33,422 nt of DNA from Type-B symbiont of Plautia stali (lineage in GTDB: Bacteria; Pseudomonadota; Gammaproteobacteria; Enterobacterales; Enterobacteriaceae): contig BBOA01000016.1 in assembly GCA_001485295.1 (NCBI GenBank), positions 1-33,422 on the forward strand, read 5' to 3'. The notes under the pieces were generated by a model. It did not search any database, was not told the DNA's origin, and was given only the letters and a program-made list of their open reading frames with translations. Below, piece after piece: positions 1 to 12,026 of the stretch (within the stretch, counting starts at the first letter, position 1; every line of letters begins with the position of its first letter). The position numbers and the translations under genes were made by a program.

Positions 1-15
1 GATAATCCTTACGTT

Positions 16-40
16 ATGCCTTCTTCATTAATGAAGGCAT
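16..40 (-). other. Stem-loop downstream of fusA
   Basis: A perfect 8-bp inverted repeat (ATGCCTTC at 16-23, GAAGGCAT at 33-40) lies in the spacer after fusA. Inside it is a 14-bp palindrome (23-36), so two overlapping pairings are possible. No T-run follows on the minus strand, so this looks like an intercistronic stem-loop before tufA, which would lie outside the window, rather than a terminator. Confidence 0.4.
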
Positions 41-66
41 CTGTTCACAATTTTTAAACCGTAGCC

Positions 67-2205
<2,139 letters not shown>

Positions 2206-2218
2206 TCAAAATTGGTCG

Positions 2219-2255
2219 AAACCAGCGGGTTAGCATTTTGTACGCCTGCTGGTTT
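2219..2255 (-). other. Stem-loop between rpsG and fusA
   Basis: Arms at 2219-2229 and 2245-2255 pair over 11 bp with one mismatch that becomes a G-T wobble on the plus strand, around a 15-nt loop. It lies in the 93-bp spacer between rpsG and fusA. No U-run follows, so it is not an obvious terminator. It could affect the stability or coupling of the str operon mRNA; this is inference. Confidence 0.35.
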
Positions 2256-2274
2256 AACAACAACTAGGTGGCGA

Positions 2275-3292
<1,018 letters not shown>

Positions 3293-3307
3293 CTACGAGG
3301 ACGCAGA

Positions 3308-3336
3308 ATTTTAGGGCTGAGACAATAGGGTGTCAA
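3308..3336 (-). promoter_or_regulatory. str operon sigma-70 promoter
   Basis: Read on the minus strand, a perfect -35 TTGACA (3331-3336) and a -10 TAAAAT (3308-3313) are separated by exactly 17 bp. Transcription would begin near 3300 and give a leader of about 83 nt to rpsL. This is the expected position of the strong str operon promoter. Confidence 0.85.
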
Positions 3337-3357
3337 GAAGTAACCAAGCTTTGTACG

Positions 3358-3645
3358 CTACCAAGTTATTTGCTGCTGATGTTTTTCAGTGAGCGTGACG
3401 AAACCAGTATAGTCTACCTGCCCTATTTTAGCTGAAATTTGACCAGCAAGGCCGCGCGCGGTCACGTCTTCCGTCAGGACCCACAGGCTCGCTGGGGAAG
3501 CGAGCAGACAATTCAGGGCGCGGCTGCCCTCCAGCGCGCCCAACACGCCGTCCTGCAGCAGCAGCAGATCGTCTTGCGCCGTCAGCAGCAGCATCAACGT
3601 GTCGAGGTCGCTGTAATAGGGTGAATGCATCAGGGTATGCAGCAT
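3358..3645 (-). CDS. tusB: Sulfurtransferase complex subunit TusB
   Basis: Small subunit of the cytoplasmic TusBCD heterohexamer, which relays persulfide sulfur from TusA to TusE for 2-thiolation of tRNA wobble uridine (mnm5s2U). The 95-residue length and the DDLLLLQDGVLGAL and TARGLAGQI segments match the DsrH/TusB family. It begins 9 nt after tusC in a tight yheO-tusD-tusC-tusB operon. TusB has no catalytic cysteine in the family and none is needed here. Intact. Confidence 0.95.
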   Translation of the reverse strand: MLHTLMHSPYYSDLDTLMLLLTAQDDLLLLQDGVLGALEGSRALNCLLASPASLWVLTEDVTARGLAGQISAKIGQVDYTGFVTLTEKHQQQITW

Positions 3646-3654
3646 AGCGCGCTC

Positions 3655-4014
3655 TTAAAAGGTGATAATACGATCGTAGGTCGCCAGCTGCTGCTGCAGC
3701 GCCGCGGCTTCTAGGATGCCAACATCCATAACGCGGGCGCCCTCTTCCGCCAGGCCGCGCTCGCGCAGCGCCTCGCGGCTGATATAGCAATGCTCGATAT
3801 CGTACAGCGCCAGCACGCCGAAGGTGGCGGCGTGGTTGCGGGCCAGAATGATCTCCGGCTGCTGACCGGGCATCAACTGCAATACTCCGTCACCGATAAA
3901 GAAGAGGCCGATCGACTCGCTGAGCGCGCCGGTCGCCAGCGCGGCGTCGAGTCCTTCTCGTCCGGCGCTGCTGCCGTGCGGCGCGCGGGTAAACACAAAG
4001 GCGACGCGGTTCAT
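3655..4014 (-). CDS. tusC: Sulfurtransferase complex subunit TusC
   Basis: Second subunit of TusBCD, DsrF-like fold, 119 residues as in E. coli. The N-terminus [21 protein letters not shown] and [16 protein letters not shown] are characteristic. Its start overlaps the tusD stop by one base (TAATG), indicating translational coupling and equal stoichiometry. Intact. Confidence 0.96.
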   Translation of the reverse strand: MNRVAFVFTRAPHGSSAGREGLDAALATGALSESIGLFFIGDGVLQLMPGQQPEIILARNHAATFGVLALYDIEHCYISREALRERGLAEEGARVMDVGILEAAALQQQLATYDRIITF

Positions 4015-4400
4015 TAAAACTGCACCATTCGATCGCAGTCGAGCGCGGCTTCCGCCAGCGCGCCCAGACCGCTGAGTTCAAACCCCGGCTGTAAGTTGCT
4101 GCCTGCCAGCTGCAGCCGCTCCGCCTCATGTGCGTCGGTGACGCCGCGGCGCAGCGCGGCAGCCACGCAAATATTGAGCGCCACGCCCTGCTCCTGATGC
4201 AGCCGCAGCCAACCGCGCACGATATCTGCCTCATCGCTGGCCGGGGCCGTCAGCTCATTGGCGTTTAGCACACCCTCGCGATAAAAAAACACGCTTTGTA
4301 GTTGATGTCCCACCGCCAGCAGCGCGCGAGCGAACAGCAAGGCGCTACTCGTCTGCTGCGTGCCATATGCCGGACCGGTCACCAGCAGGGTGTAGCGCAT
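4014..4400 (-). CDS. tusD: Sulfurtransferase complex subunit TusD
   Basis: Catalytic subunit of the TusBCD sulfur relay, 128 residues as in E. coli. The persulfide-carrying cysteine is present as Cys78 in [14 protein letters not shown], exactly the position known from E. coli TusD. The N-terminal [14 protein letters not shown] motif is typical of the DsrE family. It overlaps the upstream yheO stop by one base (TGATG) and the downstream tusC start by one base. Intact, so the 2-thiouridine pathway appears kept. Confidence 0.97.
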   Translation of the reverse strand: MRYTLLVTGPAYGTQQTSSALLFARALLAVGHQLQSVFFYREGVLNANELTAPASDEADIVRGWLRLHQEQGVALNICVAAALRRGVTDAHEAERLQLAGSNLQPGFELSGLGALAEAALDCDRMVQF

Positions 4401-5131
4401 CAGCGCTCCTGCCCCTGAAAGTCGCCGTTCTTGAACTGACGAATATAGAGATAGACAGTGTGCTTAGAGATATTAAGGCGATCCGCGACCTGATTGATGG
4501 CGTCTTTGATATCGAAGATGCCCTTCTTGTAGAGATTAAGCACGATCTGACGATTCTTGGCGTTATTGGAAACATTGCGATCGGCGTTCACCTCCTCGAT
4601 GGTGAACTCCAGCCTCTGGGTCACCATATCTTCCACCGAGCTAGCGAAGTTAACGTTCGAATCGACCTGATATATCTCTAACGGCATAAAGGTCAACATG
4701 ATCTGCGAAAACGGCACATCAAGGTTCATGTTGATGCACAGCAGCCCAATGACGCGCTGCTGACGATTACGTATAGCGATGGTAACCGACTTCATCAGCA
4801 CATCGCTTTTAGCACGGGTGAAGTAGGCGCGAGAAACGTTGCTGTCCGCGCCATGCATATCGTGCAGCATACGCAGCGCTAGATGGGTAATCGGCGAGCC
4901 GACTTTACACCCGGTGTGTTCGCCATTGGCGATGTGTACCGCCGAACATTTCAGATTCTCCAGCGAGTGCAGCACGATTTCGCAGTGCGAGCCGATCAGC
5001 ATCGCTAGACCATCGACCACCGCCTCGTAAGATTTGAGAATATCGTAGTCCGTCTGCTCAAACGGACGCTGCTCCAGTAAATCGAAGTCGCTCAGTTCGC
5101 CGGGATTGAATGGATTTGACATCAAAGACAT
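4400..5131 (-). CDS. yheO: YheO-family HTH transcriptional regulator
   Basis: Predicted DNA-binding regulator of the YheO family: an N-terminal PAS-like sensor half (about residues 20-140, with [20 protein letters not shown]) and a C-terminal helix-turn-helix (about 205-235, [19 protein letters not shown]). Length is 243 residues against about 240 in E. coli. Ligand and targets are not known to me. It overlaps tusD by one base and is the first gene of the tus transcript, as in E. coli. A 155-bp spacer separates it from fkpA. Intact. Confidence 0.93.
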   Translation of the reverse strand: MSLMSNPFNPGELSDFDLLEQRPFEQTDYDILKSYEAVVDGLAMLIGSHCEIVLHSLENLKCSAVHIANGEHTGCKVGSPITHLALRMLHDMHGADSNVSRAYFTRAKSDVLMKSVTIAIRNRQQRVIGLLCINMNLDVPFSQIMLTFMPLEIYQVDSNVNFASSVEDMVTQRLEFTIEEVNADRNVSNNAKNRQIVLNLYKKGIFDIKDAINQVADRLNISKHTVYLYIRQFKNGDFQGQER

Positions 5132-5260
5132 TACCCTAAATGGCTGGAGCCTGTCTCAGCGCAGCGGGCAGACTCTTTTATTGGGAAAGTTATGCAGGCG
5201 ATAGTCTGGCAAATGTCACACGCTTATGCCAGGGCTTTGTCATGGTGTGGAAATGAAACC

Positions 5261-5279
5261 GCTGCCTGAAGGCGGCAGC
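5261..5279 (-). terminator. Hairpin after fkpA, possible terminator
   Basis: GCTGCC (5261-5266) and GGCAGC (5274-5279) form a 6-bp stem around a 7-nt loop just after the fkpA stop. On the minus strand it is followed by GGTTTCATTT, an imperfect U-rich stretch. Plausible Rho-independent terminator for fkpA, but weak. Confidence 0.45.
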
Positions 5280-5286
5280 AGACAGA

Positions 5287-6114
5287 TTATTGAGATTTCT
5301 TCGCGTCGGCGGCAGGCGCCTGCGCTTTCTCATCTGTTTTAGGCGCCGATTTGATGTCGAGCAGCTCAACATCGAACACCAGCGTGGAGTTGGCCGGAAT
5401 GCCCGGCACGCCGTTTTTGCCGTAGGCGAGCTGCGGCGGGATCACTAGCTTGATTTTGCCGCCTTTCTTCACGTGCTTCAGACCTTCGGTCCAGCCTGGG
5501 ATGACGCCGTCAAGACGGAAAGAGAGCGGTTCGCCGCGCGTATAGGAGTTGTCAAACTCGGTGCCATCGATCAGCATGCCTTTGTAGTTCACGACTACGG
5601 TGTCGCTGTCTTTCGGTGCGTCGCCGCTGCTCTCTTTCTCTACTTTATACAGCAGACCCGATTCAGTTTTCTTCACACCGCTCTCTTTGGCGAATTTGTT
5701 GGCGAAAGCGGTGCCTTTATCGGTGTTCTCTTTCGCGTCTTTCTCCATCTTCACCTGCGTGGCGCTCTTTACGCGGCCTTCAAATGCCTGCAGGGTCTGC
5801 TCAATCTCCTGATCGGAGAGCTTGCTCTTACCGCCAAATGCATCCTGAACGCCCGCGATCAGCTGATCTTTGTCCAGCTTGATGCCCAGTTTCTCCTGTT
5901 CCTTCAGGGAGTTGTCCATATAGCGACCAAGCGAGGCACCCAGCGTGTAGGCTGATTGCTGGTCTTCGTTTTTGAAGGCCGCATTCTTCGGCGCCTGCGG
6001 TGCCGCATCGGCCGCAGCAGGCGCTGCGGTCGCTTCGGCTGTCATCGCCAGCGGCGCGTTCAGCGCGATGGCCATGGTGATGACTGACATGGTGTCTTTA
6101 AACAGTGATTTCAT
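5287..6114 (-). CDS. fkpA: Periplasmic peptidyl-prolyl isomerase FkpA
   Basis: FKBP-type prolyl isomerase and chaperone of the periplasm. I place the start at 6114 (MKSLFKDTMSV...), because a GGAGAAAGG ribosome binding site lies directly upstream and the E. coli protein starts there; a longer in-frame start at 6144 has no such support. The product is 275 residues (E. coli 270). A signal peptide with cleavage after an Ala-rich stretch is followed by the dimerisation domain (about 40-140, with ALGASLGRYM) and the FKBP domain (about 150-260, with VVVNYKGMLIDGTEFDNSY and GGKIKLVIPPQLAYG). In E. coli this gene belongs to the sigma-E envelope stress regulon; I did not find a convincing sigma-E promoter. 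Intact. Confidence 0.96.
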   Translation of the reverse strand: MKSLFKDTMSVITMAIALNAPLAMTAEATAAPAAADAAPQAPKNAAFKNEDQQSAYTLGASLGRYMDNSLKEQEKLGIKLDKDQLIAGVQDAFGGKSKLSDQEIEQTLQAFEGRVKSATQVKMEKDAKENTDKGTAFANKFAKESGVKKTESGLLYKVEKESSGDAPKDSDTVVVNYKGMLIDGTEFDNSYTRGEPLSFRLDGVIPGWTEGLKHVKKGGKIKLVIPPQLAYGKNGVPGIPANSTLVFDVELLDIKSAPKTDEKAQAPAADAKKSQ

Positions 6115-6395
6115 CCTTTCTCCAAAACCGAAGCTTTTTCGCAAATTACCTCGGGAATTATTGCGGACTAAAGCTCCACACTATAACGGTACGTGGCAGC
6201 GGCGAAAACTCCTGCAGCGTAATTATCCGGCTCTCCTCCGACCTTTTTTTTGCATCAGGAAGTTTCATCAGAGATGATACTGCATCAGATGATATTCAAC
6301 CCCGCGCAGGCGATGCGGCGAAGAAATCAGGTGATTCTGACAGTAGAATCAGCGCCCGCTGCGGGATTCGCAGCGTCATACTATAAGGAGAGGTC

Positions 6396-6614
6396 ATGCA
6401 ACAATCAGAGTGGGAACAACGGCTTGAAGCGCTGGAAAGCAAGCTGGCCTTTCAGGAGCTGACTATCGACCAGCTTAACCAGACGGTGGTGCAGCACGAG
6501 CTGGAGATGGCGAAGATACGCGAGCAGCAGCGCCTGCTGCTGGATAAGCTGAAAGCGGCCGCGCCGCCGATGATGGCGTCACAGTCGGAAGAGACGCCCC
6601 CTCCGCATTATTAA
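6396..6614 (+). CDS. slyX: SlyX family protein
   Basis: Short coiled-coil protein of unknown function, 72 residues as in E. coli. Heptad-like pattern through residues 5-50 ([20 protein letters not shown]) and the typical C-terminal PPHY are present. A strong AAGGAGAGG ribosome binding site precedes the ATG. It is divergent from fkpA, and the 280-bp spacer (6115-6395) should hold both promoters; I see no further gene in it. Convergent with slyD. Confidence 0.94.
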   Translation: MQQSEWEQRLEALESKLAFQELTIDQLNQTVVQHELEMAKIREQQRLLLDKLKAAAPPMMASQSEETPPPHY

Positions 6615-6653
6615 TAGGTTCAGAATGGCTGCGCGTTCTTCACTGGCAGAGGC

Positions 6654-6680
6654 AAAAAAGCCGCCTGAGAAGGGTGGCCT
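6654..6680 (-). terminator. slyD terminator (convergent with slyX)
   Basis: On the minus strand a GC stem (arms 6660-6665 and 6673-6678) is followed directly by six Ts (6654-6659). One stem pair is an A-C mismatch on this strand but a G-T wobble on the other. This fits a Rho-independent terminator of slyD with a later transition in one arm. Confidence 0.55.
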
Positions 6681-6696
6681 TTGAAAGCTGTGTGAC

Positions 6697-7181
6697 TTAG
6701 TGATTACAGCCGCAACCGCAGCCGTGATCGTGACCGTGCGCCAGCTCTTCCGGGGTAGCTTCACGGATAGCGACAACATCCACGTTGAAGTTCAGGTTCT
6801 GGCCCGCCAGCAGGTAGTTGCCGTCAACCACGATGTGGTCATCTTCCGCTTCGGTGATTTCGACCGGAACCGGGCCTTGATCGTTTTCCGCAAGAAGCAC
6901 ATGCCAACCTGCAGCTCGTCAACACTCATAAAGACGTCTTTAGGTACGCGCTGCACCAAGTTATCGTCGTACTGGCCGTGTGCGTCATTTGCCGGGATAT
7001 GTATGTCAAACTTGTCGCCGACATCGTGATTTTCCAGCGCTTTTTCCAGACCAGAAATCAGGGAACCATGACCGTGCAGATAGTCTAACAGCGCACTTAC
7101 CGGCGACTCGTCAACCAACACACCATCTTCTGTAAGTACCTGATAGGCTAGGCTCACCACTAGGTCTTTCACTACTTTCAT
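6697..7181 (-). pseudogene. slyD: slyD, frameshifted prolyl isomerase/metallochaperone
   Basis: SlyD is a cytoplasmic FKBP-type prolyl isomerase with a His/Cys-rich tail that delivers nickel for hydrogenase maturation. The start at 7181 (MKVVKDLVVSLAYQVLTEDG) has an AGGAG site. The frame is intact to ELQVGM, where about one G is missing near 6897-6903; the rest (LLAENDQGPVPVEITEAEDD) continues in another frame to the stop at 6697. The C-terminal metal-binding tail, usually some 50 residues of His/Cys clusters, is cut to HGHDHGCGCGCNH. The two lesions are independent, so this is probably a true pseudogene rather than a sequencing error, although the single-base shift alone could be one. Confidence 0.88.
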
Positions 7182-7373
7182 GATATCTCCTAACCGTTGA
7201 GAACTGAGATCCCGTCTCATTGATCTATTCTTGCGTGCAATAATACCAACCAGAAAGGTTCGGGGCTGAGACCGTGCATTCGCGACGCGTTTAACCTCAG
7301 CGCTAGTGGCGCCGATTGTATCGGAATTCAATCCCGCTTTAAGTTTAAGCGTGAAAAAAGCTGCGCGATTTCG

Positions 7374-7568
7374 CTACTCGGGATGAAAAATACCGATCAC
7401 TTGCTCTTGGCTACGAACCTGATCGCGAACCTGTTTATCCGCCTCGCGCATCTGTTGTCCGCACTTCACGCACTCCACGACGTCGACGTTGTTTTCACGC
7501 CACATCGCCAGCATGTCTTTTTCCTGACAGTGCGGGCAAGCCGCACCGGCAATAAATCGTTTACGCAT
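7374..7568 (-). CDS. yheV: YheV family zinc-ribbon protein
   Basis: Small protein (64 residues, E. coli about 66) with two CxxC pairs, CPHC near residue 11 and CVKC near 35, which suggest a zinc ribbon. Function is unknown to me. It follows kefB by about 20 bp and is the last gene of kefG-kefB-yheV, as in E. coli. Ends with IGIFHPE and TAG. Intact. Confidence 0.92.
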   Translation of the reverse strand: MRKRFIAGAACPHCQEKDMLAMWRENNVDVVECVKCGQQMREADKQVRDQVRSQEQVIGIFHPE

Positions 7569-7589
7569 GTTGGTTAACCTGTATTGCTT

Positions 7590-9395
7590 TTACTGATCTT
7601 TATCCCAGTCATCGATCTGCCGCCTCTCATGCTGCATCTCGCTCTGGAAAATGTCTTCCAGCTCGCGACGCGCCTCGCGCACGCGTGAAATCTGCGCGTT
7701 GTCCGTATGATTCGGCATCAGCTCGCGCAGCATGCGCATATCGAGCCGGCGGAAATGCAGCTGCGCACGCTGCGCCTGATGCGGATGCATGCCGACCGAA
7801 ATCAGCGTCTTACGTCCGAGCTCCAGCGCGCTGGAAAAGGTTTCGCGCGAGAACTGCGTGACGCCCGCCAGCAGCAGTTCGTGCGCCTCGACGCGGCCGC
7901 GCGCGCGCGCTACGATCTCCAGCTGCGGAAAGTGCTGCTGACAGAGATGCACGATAGCCATGGTATCTTCCGGCTCATTGCAGGTGATCACGATCGACTG
8001 CGCGCTGGCTGCGCCGGCGGCGCGCAGCAGCTCCAGCTCGGTCGCATCGCCATAGTAAACCTTGTAGCCATATTTGCGCATCAAGCTGACCGCGCTGATG
8101 TCGCGCTCCAGCACCGTGATTCGCTTATTGTTGGCCATCAGTAGACGGCCCACCACCTGTCCCATACGCCCAAAGCCCACCACAATCACCTGCGGCTGGT
8201 TATCCTCCACGAACGGCTTCTCGCCATCATCATCCACTTCGTTAAAGCGCCGCACCAGCAGCTTATCGATCGCCTGCATCAGCAGCGGCGTGGTCATCAT
8301 CGACAGCGTCACCGTTATCAGCAGCAGCGGAAGCTGATCGCCGAAAAAAAGATGGGCCGAAGAGGCAGTGGAAAAGAGCACGAAGGCGAACTCTCCGCCT
8401 TGGCTCAGGACGCCGGCGAACTGCTGTCGCTCGGAGCTGCGCAGGCCATAGATGCACGCCAGCACGTAGAGCACCAGCGTTTTCACCGTGACCAGAATCA
8501 GCACGCCGAGCAGGAGCTCCAGAATATAGGTATAGAGCACGCCGAGGTTGAGCGCCATGCCGACGGAGATAAAGAACAGCCCGAGCAGCAGACCTTTAAA
8601 CGGATTGATGGCGACTTCCAGCTCGTGGCGGTATTCGCTCTCTGCCAGCAGGATACCTGCGATAAAGGTGCCGAGCGCCATTGAAAGCCCGAGGGCGTCC
8701 ATAAACAGCGCTGAACCCAGAACCAGCAGCAGCGCGGCGGCGGTAAACACCTCGCGCACGCCGGAAGCGGCGATAAAGCGGAAAATCGGCCGCAGCAGAT
8801 AGCGGCTGCCCACCAGCATGCCGGCGAACGCCAGTACCTTCATGCCGATCTTCATCCAGTCGATATTGCCACTGTCGCTGCCCACCAGCAGTGGCACCAG
8901 CGCCAACGCCGGGATCACCGCCAGATCCTGGAACAAGAGCACCGAGAAGCCAAGCTGTCCCGCCTCGCTGCGGTTCATGCCTTTATCGCGCATCAGCTGC
9001 AGCGCCATCGCGGTCGAGGACATGGCGAGGCCGATGCCGCCGATCACCGCCGCCTGCCAGCTAAAGTCGCTCAGCCACAGTAGCGCGCCGAGGATTCCGG
9101 CCGAAATCAGGACCTGCGCCGTGCCGACGCCGAAAATCGACCGCCGCAGCGCCCAGAGTTTCGACGGATTCAGCTCCAGCCCGACGATAAACATCAGGAA
9201 CACCACACCCAGCTCTGAGAAGTGCAGGATCTCCTCGACGTCGCTGATAAAACCCAGCACCCACGGGCCGATGGCGATGCCCGCCACCAGATAGCCCAGC
9301 ACAGCGCCGATGCCGAGCCTAGCAGCGATAGGCACGATCAGCACCGCCGCCACTAGGTAGATCACGCCTGCAGCCAGCAGCGTTTGTCTTTCCAT
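7590..9395 (-). CDS. kefB: Glutathione-regulated K+/H+ antiporter KefB
   Basis: Inner-membrane potassium efflux system, held closed by glutathione and opened by glutathione adducts, protecting against electrophiles by acidifying the cytoplasm. I choose the start at 9395 ([14 protein letters not shown]), which overlaps the kefG stop by one base and gives 601 residues, the E. coli length; in-frame codons further upstream lie inside kefG. The first about 380 residues form a 12-helix CPA2 exchanger domain with [16 protein letters not shown] and [13 protein letters not shown]. An RCK/TrkA-N domain follows, with the nucleotide-binding [18 protein letters not shown]. Intact; its ancillary protein is encoded just upstream. 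Confidence 0.97.
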   Translation of the reverse strand: MERQTLLAAGVIYLVAAVLIVPIAARLGIGAVLGYLVAGIAIGPWVLGFISDVEEILHFSELGVVFLMFIVGLELNPSKLWALRRSIFGVGTAQVLISAGILGALLWLSDFSWQAAVIGGIGLAMSSTAMALQLMRDKGMNRSEAGQLGFSVLLFQDLAVIPALALVPLLVGSDSGNIDWMKIGMKVLAFAGMLVGSRYLLRPIFRFIAASGVREVFTAAALLLVLGSALFMDALGLSMALGTFIAGILLAESEYRHELEVAINPFKGLLLGLFFISVGMALNLGVLYTYILELLLGVLILVTVKTLVLYVLACIYGLRSSERQQFAGVLSQGGEFAFVLFSTASSAHLFFGDQLPLLLITVTLSMMTTPLLMQAIDKLLVRRFNEVDDDGEKPFVEDNQPQVIVVGFGRMGQVVGRLLMANNKRITVLERDISAVSLMRKYGYKVYYGDATELELLRAAGAASAQSIVITCNEPEDTMAIVHLCQQHFPQLEIVARARGRVEAHELLLAGVTQFSRETFSSALELGRKTLISVGMHPHQAQRAQLHFRRLDMRMLRELMPNHTDNAQISRVREARRELEDIFQSEMQHERRQIDDWDKDQ

Positions 9396-9946
9396 CAGAG
9401 ACCTCTTTTGGGCAGCGGCGCGGTGAGCCATTCGCCGTAGGCGCGGGCGAAATGGCTCATCACCTCTTTCTGCTGACGGCGCGCCCAGTAAAGGATCACC
9501 GGCATCATCCAGTGCATGCGGCACATCTGCGCCGTCAGTTCGAACGGACGCATAATGTCCGACATCGGATAGCGGTTCAGGCCGCTCTTATGATAGGCCG
9601 TCTCCGGCTCGCCGGTGGTGATCACGCTGCGCCAGTATTTGCCTTCCAGTGCGTTACCGTCGACGCCGTTGGCGAAGCCGCGTGAGAGCACGCGATCCAG
9701 CCACTCTTTCAGCAGTGCGGGACAGCTGTAGGTATAGAGCGGATGCTGAAAGACGATCACCTGATGCTCGCGCAGCAGATGTTGTTCATAGTGAATATCG
9801 ATAAAAAAATCAGGATAGTGAGCGTACAGATCGTGTACGGTGACGTTCTCCTGTTGCTGGGCCGACTGCAGCAGAACCCGATTCGCTATCGACTCCTGCG
9901 TTTCCGGATGGGCGTAAAGCAGCAAAACTTTTGCTGGCTGCAACAT
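9395..9946 (-). CDS. kefG: KefB ancillary quinone-oxidoreductase-like protein KefG
   Basis: Soluble flavodoxin-fold (NQO1-like) protein that binds KefB and is needed for its full activity. Length 183 residues (E. coli about 184). Typical segments are [12 protein letters not shown] at the start, [18 protein letters not shown] and [12 protein letters not shown]. It overlaps kefB by one base, so the two are translationally coupled. Divergent from yheS across a 113-bp spacer. Intact. Confidence 0.96.
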   Translation of the reverse strand: MLQPAKVLLLYAHPETQESIANRVLLQSAQQQENVTVHDLYAHYPDFFIDIHYEQHLLREHQVIVFQHPLYTYSCPALLKEWLDRVLSRGFANGVDGNALEGKYWRSVITTGEPETAYHKSGLNRYPMSDIMRPFELTAQMCRMHWMMPVILYWARRQQKEVMSHFARAYGEWLTAPLPKRGL

Positions 9947-10059
9947 AGTTATCCTCTTCCAAAGCGTCGTCAGCGCGGCGGTTTTCCGCTATCATACACG
10001 ACGCGACACCCTCTAATTATGTGGTGGGTAAATTAACATACTCTGACGATACGGCGCTT

Positions 10060-11073
10060 ATGATTGTCTTTTCTTCTCTGCAAATCCGCCGTGGCGGCCA
10101 CATGCTGCTCGATAATGCCTCCGCTACCATCAATCTCGGCCAGAAAGTCGGTCTCGTGGACAAAAACGGCTGCGGCAAATCGACCCTGCTGTCGCTGTTG
10201 AAAGGCGAGATCAGCAGCGCCGCCGGCGGCGTGACTTTTCCCGATAACTAGGCGCTGGCCTAGGTGAACCAGGAGACGCCGGCGCTGATCAAAGCGGCGC
10301 TGGAATACGTTATCGGCGGCGATAGCGAATACCGCGAGCTTGAGGCCAAACTCGCGGACGCCAACCAGCGCAACGACGGCAACGCCATCGTGGTGTTGCA
10401 CGGCAATCTGGACGCGATTCAGGCCTAGAGCATTCACGCCTGCGCCACCTGCCTGCTAAACCTCGGCTTTAGGTGAGCGACTTCTCCGGCGGCTGGCGTC
10501 TGCGTCTCAACCTCGTGCAGGCGCTGGTCTGTCGTTCAGATCTGCTGCCGCTCGACGAACCGACCAACCACCTCGATCTCAACATGCGTCAGGCGCTGAC
10601 CAAAGTGCTGATCGATTTCGAGGGCGCGCTGGTGCTGGTCTCGCACGACCGTCATCTGTTGCGCGCTACCACCGACGATCTCTATCTGGTGCACGACGGC
10701 AAGGTCGATGTCTTCCCCAGCGATCTGGAGGATTACCAGCAGTGGCTGAACGATCTGCAGAAGTAGCAGGCGCAGGCGGACGCCGCGCCGAAGCAGGGCA
10801 ACGGCAACAGCGCGCAGCCGCGCAAAGATCGAAAGCACCGCGACGCCGAGTTGCGCGCCCAGACGCCGCCGCTGCGCAAAGAGATCGAGAGGCTGGGGAA
10901 GCAGATAGCGAAATGGCAGAGCCAGCTCACCGAAGCGAAAACCCAGCTTGCCGACGGCGACATCTACGACCCGAGCTGTAACGTCTTAGGCGGAGAGCAA
11001 AGCGGTGCTGGAAGAGGTCGAAATGGCGTAGCTGAATGCGTAGGAGCAGCAGGAGGCGATGCTCGCCTCCTGA
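10060..11073 (+). pseudogene. yheS: yheS, ABC-F ATPase with fused nucleotide-binding domains
   Basis: YheS is an ABC-F protein with two tandem ATPase domains, normally about 637 residues. Here the N-terminus is clear (MIVFSSLQIRRG, Walker A NGCGKSTLL), as are the first signature FSGGW and Walker B. After LDEPTNHLDL the sequence jumps to MRQALTKVLI, which belongs after the second Walker B. About 300 residues, including the linker and second Walker A, are gone, as expected from recombination between the duplicated DEPTNHLDL segments. TAG stops lie at 10249, 10261, 10426, 10764, 11029 and 11041, mostly at expected Trp or Gln positions, and a frameshift lies near 10470. The C-terminal coiled-coil tail is still readable to a TGA at 11071. 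Confidence 0.95.
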
Positions 11074-11085
11074 TTTTAGTTTTCG
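11051..11085 (+). terminator. Hairpin terminator at yheS end
   Basis: A perfect 9-bp stem (AGGAGGCGA at 11051-11059, TCGCCTCCT at 11063-11071) with a 3-nt loop is followed by gattttagtttt. It overlaps the last codons of the decayed yheS. Good shape for a Rho-independent terminator, though the U-run is interrupted. Confidence 0.55.
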
Positions 11086-11186
11086 GACTTAAAACGATCG
11101 TACCGACGCGAGACAAGGGGCCAGACGCGCCATTGTGAGCACTATAGCGCGGCGCAGAAACGCCGTCGCAGCCCGGTACGGACATT

Positions 11187-12026
11187 TTAAAAAGGCTGAT
11201 CTCCCAGCACCGTCGCCCGATGCATCACCCGCCTCGCCGGATAATAATCCGCATTGGCATAGTGCTGCGTCACGCGGTTATCCCAGATCGCCACGTCGTT
11301 CGGCTGCCAGCGCCAGCGCACCTGAAATTCCGGCTTCGTGGCATGCGCATAGAGCAGCTCCAGCACGGCGTGACTCTCTTTCTCGCTCAGTTCAACAATC
11401 CGCGTGGTAAATCCTTCGTTAACGAACAGCGCCTTGCGCCCGCTGACCGGATGGGTGCGGATCACCGGATGCTGCAGCGGCGGATGCTTCGTCACAGCTT
11501 CCTGCCAGCGCTCATGCTCCTCTTCAGTACGGCGATATTTGTACTCCTGGAACGATTTCTTGAAATCGTGCTCAGCATGCAATCCTTCCAGCAGGGTTTT
11601 GATCGGCGCTGACAGCGCCTCATAGGCGGCGATGCCGCTCGCCCACAAGGTATCGCCGCCTGACTCGGGCAGCCGCTTCGACGCCAGAATCGCCACCGCC
11701 GGCGGCGTGTTGATAAAGGTCACGTCTGTGTGCCAGTTATCGTTGTCCGGCGGATTATCCTGATGCGTATCCAGCACGATAATCTCCTCCACGCCTTCGG
11801 CATGTGGATAAACCGGGTGGATATGCAGGTCGCCGAAACGCGCCGCTAGCGCGCGCTGCTGGTGCGGCGTAATCTGCTGGTCGCGCAGAAACAGCACCTG
11901 ATGGCGCAGCAGCGCGTGATAGAGCTGTTCGAACTGGGCGTCGCTGAGCGGACGGGTTAAATCGAGATTCGATACCTGCGCGCCGATGTAAGGACCGAGC
12001 GCGGCGATATTCAGCTTTTCGTTCAT
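11187..12026 (-). CDS. tauD: Taurine dioxygenase TauD
   Basis: Fe(II)/2-oxoglutarate-dependent dioxygenase that converts taurine to aminoacetaldehyde and sulfite, so taurine can serve as a sulfur source. Length 279 residues against 283 in E. coli. The 2-His-1-carboxylate iron site is intact: His99 and Asp101 in NDNWHTDV, and the distal His in [10 protein letters not shown]; the 2-oxoglutarate Arg is present in MHRATVLGD. The last four residues known in E. coli are missing, because the frame ends GAT CAG CCT TTT TAA. It overlaps the ancestral tauC stop by one base. It is the only near-intact gene of its operon, so it has probably lost its purpose and simply not yet decayed; a trace of activity cannot be excluded. 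Confidence 0.88.
   Translation of the reverse strand: MNEKLNIAALGPYIGAQVSNLDLTRPLSDAQFEQLYHALLRHQVLFLRDQQITPHQQRALAARFGDLHIHPVYPHAEGVEEIIVLDTHQDNPPDNDNWHTDVTFINTPPAVAILASKRLPESGGDTLWASGIAAYEALSAPIKTLLEGLHAEHDFKKSFQEYKYRRTEEEHERWQEAVTKHPPLQHPVIRTHPVSGRKALFVNEGFTTRIVELSEKESHAVLELLYAHATKPEFQVRWRWQPNDVAIWDNRVTQHYANADYYPARRVMHRATVLGDQPF

Noticed and set aside
6240..6275. Sigma-E-like promoter upstream of fkpA (GAAACTT ... TCGGA)
   Set aside because: The -35 is close to consensus, but the -10 is poor and the spacing about 18 bp. Too weak to list, although sigma-E control is known for E. coli fkpA.
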